A model generated the notes under the pieces. It did no database searches, was not told the origin of the DNA, and saw only the letters and a program-made list of their open reading frames with translations. 33,453 nucleotides of DNA from Candidatus Colwelliibacteriota bacterium (lineage in GTDB: Bacteria; Patescibacteriota; Minisyncoccia; UBA6257; Colwellbacteraceae): NCBI GenBank assembly GCA_023228665.1, contig JALOAR010000006.1:1-33453 (forward strand), read 5' to 3'. Positions 22,051-29,340 of the stretch are shown in pieces (position 1 is the first letter of the stretch; each line of letters opens with the position of its first letter). The translations under genes were made by a program, and so were the position numbers.

Positions 22051-23323
22051 GCTTCTTTCAATATTTAGAAATCCGGATATTAGGAAAAAGGTCCTTATCA
22101 TAATGGGCCTCCTTGTCTTTTTCAGGCTCCTTGCAGCAATACCCTTGCCTGGAGTTGATTTAGAATCGCTCAAGCAGCTTTTAGACTCTAATAATCTTTT
22201 AGGGATATTAAATGTCTTCTCGGGAGGCAGTCTCGGCAATCTTTCTATAGCAATGCTTGGTGTCGGTCCTTATATTACCGCTACCATCATAATGCAGATG
22301 CTCACAATGATATTCCCTCGATTGAAAGAAATCTACTATGAAGAGGGGGCTGAAGGGCGCGCTAAATTTAATAGAATTAGTCGTATTATCACTATTCCGC
22401 TCGCCGGCTTGCAGACCTATGCTTTGCTTAACTTTCTTGTTACGCAGGGCGTTATGCCGGCTTTCAGCATAATTGACCTCGCTTTTTGGATAAATGTTCT
22501 CACGGCAATTGCCGGATCTATGATTTTGCTTTGGGTTGGCGAAATAATCGACGAACAAAAACTTGGTAACGGCGTTTCTATAATCATATTTGCCGGAACA
22601 GTTTCCGGACTTCCTTCGTATCTTATTAATGTTTATTTCCAAGTATCCCAAGGGCTTATGCGCTGGGACACGCTTTTAATTTTCGCAGCATTTGCTTTAG
22701 CGGTTATTGCAGGAGTTGTTTTTGTTAACTGCGGAGAGCATAAAGTGCCCGTTTCTTACCCTAAAAGAATAAGAGGCAATAAGGTTTATGGCGGAGTTGA
22801 GAGTTACTTGCCTATTAGGGTTAACCAAGCCGGAGTTATCCCTATTATATTTGCTATGGCTATGCTTTCTTTTCCCCAGCTTGCAGGCCAGTTATTGCTT
22901 GGAATTGCCCCGGAAATAGGCGCCACTGTCAATGATTTTATTATTAGGCTTACTAATAATCAGCTTATTTACGGCTTGCTTTATTTCTTTTTGGTTTTTG
23001 CTTTTACTTATGTTTATACGTCAATTGTCTTTAATCCTGGAGAAATATCTAAAAACCTTCAGCATTCAGGCGGATTTATTCCCGGTATTCGGCCCGGAGA
23101 GCCTACTACCAAGCACTTGTCTTCTATTGTTAGCAAGATAACCCTTTTTGGCGCTTTGTTCCTTGGAATTATTGCGGTTCTTCCTGTGGTTACCCAGTCT
23201 ATTGTCGGTCAGAACTTTGTTATCGGCGGTACCGCCTTACTCATCGTTGTTTCCGTCGCCCTTGATTCCTGGAGCCAGGTTGATTCCCAACTTAAGATGA
23301 GGGAATATGATATAGTTGAATAG
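22040..23323 (+). CDS. secY: preprotein translocase subunit SecY
   Basis: 427 residues with ten predicted membrane helices. Plug and signature regions FRLLAAIPLPGVDL and GGSLGNLSIAMLGVGPYITA, the cytosolic loop KRIRGNKVYGGVESYLPIRV, NQAGVIPIIFA and GFIPGIRPGEPT are intact. It forms the Sec channel with SecE and SecG. The ATG overlaps the end of rplO by 11 nt, with gagg a few nt upstream as a possible Shine-Dalgarno sequence. It is followed by a terminator, so it ends the ribosomal protein transcript. Confidence 0.98.
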   Translation: MLNKLLSIFRNPDIRKKVLIIMGLLVFFRLLAAIPLPGVDLESLKQLLDSNNLLGILNVFSGGSLGNLSIAMLGVGPYITATIIMQMLTMIFPRLKEIYYEEGAEGRAKFNRISRIITIPLAGLQTYALLNFLVTQGVMPAFSIIDLAFWINVLTAIAGSMILLWVGEIIDEQKLGNGVSIIIFAGTVSGLPSYLINVYFQVSQGLMRWDTLLIFAAFALAVIAGVVFVNCGEHKVPVSYPKRIRGNKVYGGVESYLPIRVNQAGVIPIIFAMAMLSFPQLAGQLLLGIAPEIGATVNDFIIRLTNNQLIYGLLYFFLVFAFTYVYTSIVFNPGEISKNLQHSGGFIPGIRPGEPTTKHLSSIVSKITLFGALFLGIIAVLPVVTQSIVGQNFVIGGTALLIVVSVALDSWSQVDSQLKMREYDIVE

Positions 23324-23358
23324 CAGGTACGAATTAAACGAATAAAATAGATTAATTT

Positions 23359-23390
23359 AAATAAAGCGCTTATAAGCGCTTTATTTTTTA
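23359..23390 (+). terminator. intrinsic terminator after secY
   Basis: aaataaagcgc (23359-23369) pairs with gcgctttattt (23376-23386) around loop ttataa, followed by Ts to 23389. It closes the S10-spc transcript. Confidence 0.85.
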
Positions 23391-23411
23391 ATCAATAATA
23401 GTATTTAAATC

Positions 23412-23420
23412 TGATATAAT
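23412..23420 (+). promoter_or_regulatory. extended -10 promoter for adk-map
   Basis: TGATATAAT (23412-23420) is a consensus extended -10 with no evident -35. The adk ATG begins 11 nt after it, so the leader would be about 5 nt. Confidence 0.55.
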
Positions 23421-23431
23421 ATAAGTAATAT

Positions 23432-24058
23432 ATGACTAAAAATTGTAAAAAAGCTCTCCTCTTCTACGGCCCTCCGGGAGCGGGCAAGGGGACCCAGGCA
23501 AAGAGCGTTGCGGAAAGCAGGGGATTCGTCCACTTCGACAGCGGAAAATATATTGAAAAACTCATCCATGACCCAGCCCTGCAAGATGACGAGAATATAC
23601 AAGAACAAAAGAAATTATTCTTAAGTGGCAAGCTTTGCGACCCGGCATGGATCGGCGCCGAAGCCAAAAAGCGCATCAGGGAAATATCTTCCTCTGGGGA
23701 AAGTCTTGTTATGAGCGGCAACCCTCGCACTATGGAAGAAGCTTTTGAACTGGAAAGAGGAGGCGTTGTTGATACTCTTATAGAGGAATATGGAAAAGAA
23801 AATATACTAGTCGTTTTTATCGATATTCCAGTAGAGGAGTCAGTTGAGCGCAATTCTAAGAGAGGTCGTCCGGGACTTGATGAACCCGATGTTATAAGAG
23901 TAAGGTGTAAAGAGTATAAAAAACTAACCGCTCCCGTTATTAAAGAAATGGAGAGTTGGGGCATAAAAGTTATTGAAATAGACGGCATGCCTCCTCCCCG
24001 CGAAGTCTCTAAAAACATTGAAGAAAAGATAAAGAGTTTTCTAGAATGCCAAAACTAA
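23432..24058 (+). CDS. adk: adenylate kinase-like nucleotide kinase
   Basis: 208 residues with the P-loop GPPGAGKGTQ at 13-22, the AMP-site FDSGKYIEK region (35-43), GNPRT at 96-100 in the position of the usual GFPRT, and a basic RGRPGLDEPDVIRVR stretch (144-158) as the lid arm. There is no Cys4 zinc lid. The Phe-to-Asn change in GNPRT and a shortened lid make it a divergent adenylate kinase; specificity for another NMP is possible. The place after secY and before map is the standard adk position. It overlaps map by 13 nt. Confidence 0.85.
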   Translation: MTKNCKKALLFYGPPGAGKGTQAKSVAESRGFVHFDSGKYIEKLIHDPALQDDENIQEQKKLFLSGKLCDPAWIGAEAKKRIREISSSGESLVMSGNPRTMEEAFELERGGVVDTLIEEYGKENILVVFIDIPVEESVERNSKRGRPGLDEPDVIRVRCKEYKKLTAPVIKEMESWGIKVIEIDGMPPPREVSKNIEEKIKSFLECQN

Positions 24059-24807
24059 AATCGAAAAAAGATATTTCCGGCATAGAAACGTCTGGAAAAA
24101 TACTTAAAGCCGTTCTTGATGAGCTAGAAAAAGCGGCTATTCCGAGCACTAAGCTTGCTTTCTTAGATCGGCTGGCTTTTGACCTTATTAAGTCTTATGA
24201 GGCAAAGCCCGCTTTTTTAAATTATCGTCCTGAAGGCGCTAAAAAAGCTTTTCCTGCCTCCATATGCGCTTCTCTAGGCCCTGTTGTTGTTCACGGTATA
24301 CCGGATGGCAGAGCGTTGGAAAAAGGCGATATATTAAAAATAGATGCAGGCGTTAATTATAAAGGCTACTTTAGCGATTCGGCCCGTACGGTTATTGTCG
24401 GAAACGAATGTTCCGCCGAAGAAAAAAAACTAGTAAAAGCAACAGAAGAAGCCCTTTATGCGGGCATTGAAGAAGTAATTCCCGGAAACAGGCTGGGAGA
24501 TATAGGTTATGCTATTTCATCCGTTGCCGATAAATATGGCGTCAGCGTAGTAGACGGCCTTGCCGGACATGGTGTCGGCTTTGCTCCTCATGAAGACCCG
24601 CTTGTATTTAATGTCGGCCGAAAAGGGACAGGCTCTCTTATTGAAGAAGGTATGGTATTAGCTCTCGAACCTATGTTTTCTTTAGGCTATCCCGACATAC
24701 TCGAGCTTCCAGACGGAAGCTTTAAAACCGTTGACGGTTCGGTTACCGCCCATTTTGAACATACCGTAGCAGCAACTAAATCTGGACCTAGAATTTTAAC
24801 GTCTTAA
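24046..24807 (+). CDS. map: type I methionine aminopeptidase
   Basis: 253 residues. Substrate His83 in VVHGIP and the five metal ligands are present: Asp100 (KIDAG), Asp111 (FSDSART), His175 (GHGVG), Glu208 (LEPMF) and Glu238 (HFEHT). It removes initiator Met from nascent proteins. Its end overlaps the convergent gene on the minus strand by 20 nt, with no terminator between. Confidence 0.96.
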   Translation: MPKLKSKKDISGIETSGKILKAVLDELEKAAIPSTKLAFLDRLAFDLIKSYEAKPAFLNYRPEGAKKAFPASICASLGPVVVHGIPDGRALEKGDILKIDAGVNYKGYFSDSARTVIVGNECSAEEKKLVKATEEALYAGIEEVIPGNRLGDIGYAISSVADKYGVSVVDGLAGHGVGFAPHEDPLVFNVGRKGTGSLIEEGMVLALEPMFSLGYPDILELPDGSFKTVDGSVTAHFEHTVAATKSGPRILTS

Positions 24808-25975
24808 TTTCTTTATTTGAAAGAACGTATAGCTGTCCGTCTGAATAAGCTGATTTTTCAGCGTCTTCATATATTGTTTGAGGAACCAGCCTTTCTTTGT
24901 CCGTACATAAGAAAGAAAGTCCCTTATCAGAAAGAATAAATATATGATTAGAAGACTTATGCCAAAAAATATCTCTTATATTGCCTTGATTTTTTAAATC
25001 AAATCTTAAAGATTCTTTTTTATCAGTGTTGTATATCTCAAGTATGTTTTTTTCCCAAAGAAGAGCTATATTCTTTCCATTAGGAGATACGGAAATTTTT
25101 TGATAATCATTAATGCCTATTACAGTCGATCTTGTTCTAAGAGTAAGGTTATAATATTCCAAAGACCCATTTCTTATAAGGTATATCGATGATCCGCCTT
25201 TCAGTATGACATCGGCTTCATCTCCGGTTTTTTCAATAGAAAATTGTTTGAGGTCTACTACGTATAATGCAGCTTCTGTGCTTATTATAACTCTATTGCT
25301 ATCGAATGGATGAGGAATTATTGCTTTTACCGGCACTTTGCCGGGCAGGGAAAGCTTGCTTGATTTAAGAGTCCAAAAAATTTCATTTATATTTGTAGAA
25401 GCTTTAGGATTTTCAAGGGATACTTTAAAATATATTTTCTCGCCTTCTTTTTCTATAGAAGTAATTACCGACTTGTTATCGGCAATAAATGATTCAAATT
25501 TTTCCCCTGCTATTATTTTATCTTTATAGCGCAATTTTCCGGCTCCATCTGAAATGATTATTTCTCCGGAAGAAACATTTAAATCGGAAATATTCCCAGT
25601 CATAAGGCTGTTAAAGCTGTCAGGAACCAATACAAGCTTTTCAAACGGATCTGCCTGCAAAGGGATTACTTCGGCGTTAGCGGTAAATGGCAAATAATTT
25701 TCTTTTTTAATTGAAAGTTCGTATTTTCCGGGAGTTAAGCCGTTTATGAACGTGCCGGAGTTTAATATGCCGGAATTATTCTTTATCGGTCTTCCGTCAA
25801 GAAATATCTTTGCATCTCCCGGAACAGTCTTCACATATATGCCTCCGCTCCTTGTTATTTCAAATGTATCAAAACGCAGCCTATAACCGCATGAATAAAA
25901 CGCAAGCGGTATGCCGGCGCCTAAAAACACTGTTAAAAGCGCCCAAAAAACGGCCTTTCTGGCTAAATTAGACAT
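24788..25975 (-). CDS. membrane-anchored PEGA-domain protein with beta-propeller-like repeats
   Basis: 395 residues. An N-terminal membrane anchor (about residues 8-28) ends in Ser-Cys-Gly; the context AFYSCG does not fit a good lipobox. Residues 45-105 form a PEGA domain (GGIYVKTVPGDAKIFLDGRP, then INGLTPGKYELSIKKENYLP), a beta module of surface proteins. The rest has repeated beta-strand segments of propeller type (ISVSPNGKNIALLWEKNILE, IFWHKSSNHIFILSDKGLSF). Such proteins are frequent in CPR genomes; the role is unknown but extracytoplasmic and structural or ligand-binding is likely. It is divergent from the mreB operon by 29 nt and convergent with map. Confidence 0.8.
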   Translation of the reverse strand: MSNLARKAVFWALLTVFLGAGIPLAFYSCGYRLRFDTFEITRSGGIYVKTVPGDAKIFLDGRPIKNNSGILNSGTFINGLTPGKYELSIKKENYLPFTANAEVIPLQADPFEKLVLVPDSFNSLMTGNISDLNVSSGEIIISDGAGKLRYKDKIIAGEKFESFIADNKSVITSIEKEGEKIYFKVSLENPKASTNINEIFWTLKSSKLSLPGKVPVKAIIPHPFDSNRVIISTEAALYVVDLKQFSIEKTGDEADVILKGGSSIYLIRNGSLEYYNLTLRTRSTVIGINDYQKISVSPNGKNIALLWEKNILEIYNTDKKESLRFDLKNQGNIRDIFWHKSSNHIFILSDKGLSFLCTDKERLVPQTIYEDAEKSAYSDGQLYVLSNKEIKTLKF

Positions 25976-25998
25976 TACTTAAGTTATGCTAATATAAT
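25969..25998 (+). promoter_or_regulatory. promoter of the mreB paralogue operon, predicted leaderless
   Basis: TAGACA (25969-25974), 18 nt, TATAAT (25993-25998), then ATG 6 nt later. A minus-strand box TATATT (complement of 25991-25996) with TTGCCT 17 nt before it could serve the divergent PEGA gene; the two -10 boxes would overlap, so the units may compete for polymerase. Confidence 0.65.
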
Positions 25999-26004
25999 CA
26001 TACA

Positions 26005-27015
26005 ATGCTAGTTAGGCAAATAGGAATAGATCTTGGGACAACCAATACAGTTGTTTATACTCCTGGAAAGGGTTTTGTTATTAATGAACCCACAATTGTT
26101 GCTTTAAGCCTGCCTGAAAACAAGGTTCTCGCTGTAGGTCGCGAGGCAAAAGATATGATAGGGAGGACTCCGGAAGATATATGTGCTTACCGTCCGTTAA
26201 AAGAAGGAGTTATCGCCGATTATTACATAACAAAGGCAATGCTGACTTATTTTATAAAAAAGGCTTCTGGAGGCTTCAATTTTTGGCGTCCAGACGTTGT
26301 TATATCTGTACCGGCAGGAATAACTCCAACCGAAAAAAGAGCTGTTATTAACGCCGCTACCGAAGCTGGAGCAAAAAATGCCTACGTTGTCAGAGAGCCT
26401 CTTCTTGCCGCGCTCGGCGCCGGCATTCCGATAAATTCTTCATCCGGCAATATGATTGTTAATATTGGCGGAGGCACTAGTGAAGTTGCCGTCATATCTT
26501 TAGGAAGTATTGTTTGTGCTTCAAGCTTGAGAGTTGCTGGAAATAAATTTGATCAGTCAATAATGGACTTCATTAAAAAGAAATATTCTCTTGCAATAGG
26601 GGAGCAGACTGCTGAAGGAGCAAAAATCGCTGTCGGCTCGGCTCTTCCTCTTAAAAATAAGCTGGAATTTGAAGTAAGAGGAAGAGATCTTGTGAGCGGT
26701 CTTCCAAAAGATATAGTGCTAACCTCTAATGAAATAGCCGAAGCTCTTAATCCCTTATTGCTAGAAGTTGCCTCTTCGGTGCAGAAAGTATTTAACGAAA
26801 CTCCGCCGGAACTTGTTGCCGATATTATGGAAAAGGGTTTGATAGTTTCCGGTGGTGGAGCGAATTTAAGAAATATAGATGAATTCTTTAAGCGCATACT
26901 CGGAGTTGAATCTTATACCGCTGAAGATTCTCTTCTCTGTGTTGCTAAGGGGTCGGGTACCATTCTCAACCATCTTGATGCTTATAAAAAGACCCTTCTT
27001 AATAAAAATGGCTAA
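26005..27015 (+). CDS. mreB: MreB/Mbl-like actin homologue, paralogue 1
   Basis: 336 residues aligning along their whole length with MreB: phosphate-1 GIDLGTTNTVVY (7-18), NEPTIVAL, GRTPEDI, RPLKEGVIADY and the adenosine motif GLIVSGGGANLRNI. The catalytic Glu131 (REPLLAALGAG) is kept, but the phosphate-2 motif reads NIGGGTSE with Asn153 in place of the nearly invariant Asp. The canonical Glu before it is Arg (VREP for IEEP). It is the first gene of the likely operon that ends with a second mreB and mreCD-mrdA. It may bind nucleotide but hydrolyse it poorly, acting as a filament partner. Confidence 0.9.
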   Translation: MLVRQIGIDLGTTNTVVYTPGKGFVINEPTIVALSLPENKVLAVGREAKDMIGRTPEDICAYRPLKEGVIADYYITKAMLTYFIKKASGGFNFWRPDVVISVPAGITPTEKRAVINAATEAGAKNAYVVREPLLAALGAGIPINSSSGNMIVNIGGGTSEVAVISLGSIVCASSLRVAGNKFDQSIMDFIKKKYSLAIGEQTAEGAKIAVGSALPLKNKLEFEVRGRDLVSGLPKDIVLTSNEIAEALNPLLLEVASSVQKVFNETPPELVADIMEKGLIVSGGGANLRNIDEFFKRILGVESYTAEDSLLCVAKGSGTILNHLDAYKKTLLNKNG

Positions 27016-27060
27016 TACCGTTTTAATTAAGTATTTTTTTAATTATCAAATATTTGCCAC

Positions 27061-27828
27061 GTGGTAGGAAGAGATTTTGAAGAAAAAATATTTTCATCGC
27101 TTAAAGAAAAAGACCTTTTGGCAGGAAGTTTTTTATTTTTTGGAGAATCGCAAGTTGGTAAATTCACCTTTGCGGATAGGTTGACAAGGGACTTAGAAAA
27201 AAATCCTAACGTTCCTTCCGAAAGGCTGATCATATCAAGCGAAGAAAAGAAAATTGGCATAGATTCTGTAAGGGAGATAAAAAAGTTTATACGCTCTAAA
27301 CCGTTAACCTCTAAGTACCGTTGTATTATTATCGACGGCGCCGATAATATGACGCCTGAAGCGCAAAACGCAGCGTTAAAAATAGTAGAAGAACCTCCTT
27401 CTTACGGACTTTTGATATTTATTGCTTCAGATTACGGTTCACTTCTTCCGACTCTTGTTTCCCGTTTGCGCAGAATATATTTCCCTCGCGTTCCAAAAAA
27501 AGATATTGCTTCCTGGCTGATTGAAAAAAAAGGTCTTTCTATCGAAGAAGCCGACAGCATCTCTTTATTATGTTTTGGTCATCCTGGTTTTGCTCTTGAA
27601 ATCTTAGAAAATAAAGATAAAAAAACAAAAGAAATAACCGAAATTCCGAAAAAATTCAATTCTAACAGAGAGTTTTCCGAGTTTGTAAAAATATGGCTTT
27701 CAAGGTTATATAATAATAAAGATAAAGATTCGGCTCTCTTAAAAAACATTCTAAAAAGAGTCGAAGCGTCGTCAAAATTAAACACAAATAAAAAACTTCA
27801 GCTAAAATCTATTCCATGGACCCATTAA
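27061..27828 (+). CDS. holB: DNA polymerase III delta-prime-like clamp loader subunit
   Basis: 255 residues, GTG start. Walker-A-like GESQVGKFTFA (28-38), the clamp-loader Box VI/VII region IIIDGADNMTPEAQNAALKI followed by VEEPP, and LLPTLVSRLRRI, where SRL replaces the SRC motif but keeps the arginine finger. There is no zinc-binding insertion. The C-terminal collar domain is short. It is the delta-prime or a single-purpose gamma-like subunit; dnaX would be longer. Its stop overlaps frr by 13 nt. Confidence 0.82.
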   Translation: MVGRDFEEKIFSSLKEKDLLAGSFLFFGESQVGKFTFADRLTRDLEKNPNVPSERLIISSEEKKIGIDSVREIKKFIRSKPLTSKYRCIIIDGADNMTPEAQNAALKIVEEPPSYGLLIFIASDYGSLLPTLVSRLRRIYFPRVPKKDIASWLIEKKGLSIEEADSISLLCFGHPGFALEILENKDKKTKEITEIPKKFNSNREFSEFVKIWLSRLYNNKDKDSALLKNILKRVEASSKLNTNKKLQLKSIPWTH

Positions 27829-28346
27829 AAGAAATTTCCGCCAAAATGGATGAAATAGTTTCGTTTGTTAAAAACGAATTTTCCGGAATTCGTTCCAATA
27901 GACCAACCACTAAGCTTATTGAAAACATTAAAGTTAATTATATGGGCGCGGATGCGCCTCTTAATCACATCGCCACTCTTGGAATAAATCCGCCTAGAGA
28001 TATAGTTATTTCTCCTTGGGATAAGGGAATTATTCCGGCTATAACCAAGGCTATAGAAGAAGCCGGCCTTGGTTTGGGTATAACAGCGGATTCAAGTGGC
28101 GTACGCCTTACTATGCCGGAACTTTCTAAAGAGAGAAAAGAAGAATTAGTGAAGCTTATTCGCTCTATCGCTGAAGAAAATAGGATAAAGATGCGTTCAG
28201 TAAGAGATAAAACCGTTAAAGAGATAAACGCGTATCCTGAAGATCAAAAATTTAAGGCTAAAAACGATCTTCAAAAACTCGTTGATGCATTCAACGACAG
28301 GATTGATAATTTGGTCGAGGAAAAAACATCTGAACTAAAAGCTTAA
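27816..28346 (+). CDS. frr: ribosome recycling factor
   Basis: 176 residues: the three-helix bundle and hinge with FSGIRSNRPTTKLIENIKVN, TLGINPPRDIVISPWDKGII, LTMPELSKERKEELVKLIRS and a C-terminal DDL-like helix ending VEEKTSELKA. It splits post-termination ribosomes with EF-G. Its start overlaps holB by 13 nt, and rseP follows with no gap, as in the frr-rseP order of several bacteria. Confidence 0.97.
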   Translation: MDPLKEISAKMDEIVSFVKNEFSGIRSNRPTTKLIENIKVNYMGADAPLNHIATLGINPPRDIVISPWDKGIIPAITKAIEEAGLGLGITADSSGVRLTMPELSKERKEELVKLIRSIAEENRIKMRSVRDKTVKEINAYPEDQKFKAKNDLQKLVDAFNDRIDNLVEEKTSELKA

Positions 28347-29336
28347 ATGGGATTTATTTTTACAGCGATTTTGATAGTGATTTTTTTTGCAATTTTAGTT
28401 CTTGGTCACGAAGCTGGCCATTTTGCTGCAGCTAAGCTTCTTAAGCTTGATGTTGATGAATTTGGTTTTGGTTTTCCGCCAAAACTAATCGGCAAAAAAT
28501 GGAAAGGGACAGAGTATACCTTAAATGCCATCCCCTTCGGCGGGTTTGTTAAAATACCGGCATTAGATCCTTTATCTGGCAAGCCGTCATCCGTGCCGGC
28601 GTGGAAAAGAATAATAGTTTTTTCTGCCGGAGTAGTTATGAATTTTCTTATAGGATGGGTTGCTTTTTCGATTATATTTATGGTTGGCGCTCCTAAAGGA
28701 GTTTATATTGGTGCTGTTCTTGAAGATTCTCCGGCAGAAGCAGCCGGAATAATAAAAGGCGACAAATTGGTGGGTTTTGAATCAATTGCTCCCGTTATCG
28801 ACTTTATAAGTCCTAATATCGGCGAAGAAGTTTCCCTTAATTTAGAAAGAAAAGGTAAAGTTTTATCCGTTAATATCATACCTGAAGAGAGCGAGGGAAT
28901 TGGCCGCATAGGAGTTGAGCTTATTGAAAGCGGTTTTCCTCGAGAAGGATTCTTTAAAGGAATAGCTTCCGGTTTTACCGCTACTACTTCTTTTACGGGA
29001 AGAATTGTTGGCGCTTTTATTTCTATGTTTAGGTATAGGGAATTTTCCGGCGGAACTGGGCCTATAGGTATTTTTTCTGCTGTTTCGGTAGCGAAAGATA
29101 TGGGTTTGGTATATTTTCTCCAATTGCTCGGAGTGGTTTCTTTAAACCTTATGATTATTAATATTTTTCCGCTGCCAGCTCTTGACGGAGGCCATATTTT
29201 ATTTGTTTTAATTGAAAAACTAAGAGGCAAGCCTCTTAGTAAAAAAGTAATATCTAAGGTAAATTCAGCAAGTTTTGCTCTTTTGTTGCTTTTAATGTTT
29301 GTTGTTACAATAAGAGACATATTAAGGCTTTTTTAA
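28347..29336 (+). CDS. rseP: RseP-type site-2 intramembrane protease (M50 with PDZ)
   Basis: 329 residues. HEAGH at 21-25 in the first helix, a GFGFPPKL beta-loop, NAIPFGGFVKIP, a single PDZ domain at about 118-175 (DSPAEAAGIIKGDKLVGFES), and the last zinc ligand in PLPALDGGH (LDGGH 279-283). E. coli RseP has 450 residues and two PDZ domains; this one has one. It cleaves anti-sigma factors or signal peptide remnants in related species. It starts immediately after frr. Confidence 0.94.
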   Translation: MGFIFTAILIVIFFAILVLGHEAGHFAAAKLLKLDVDEFGFGFPPKLIGKKWKGTEYTLNAIPFGGFVKIPALDPLSGKPSSVPAWKRIIVFSAGVVMNFLIGWVAFSIIFMVGAPKGVYIGAVLEDSPAEAAGIIKGDKLVGFESIAPVIDFISPNIGEEVSLNLERKGKVLSVNIIPEESEGIGRIGVELIESGFPREGFFKGIASGFTATTSFTGRIVGAFISMFRYREFSGGTGPIGIFSAVSVAKDMGLVYFLQLLGVVSLNLMIINIFPLPALDGGHILFVLIEKLRGKPLSKKVISKVNSASFALLLLLMFVVTIRDILRLF

Positions 29337-29340
29337 TCAA

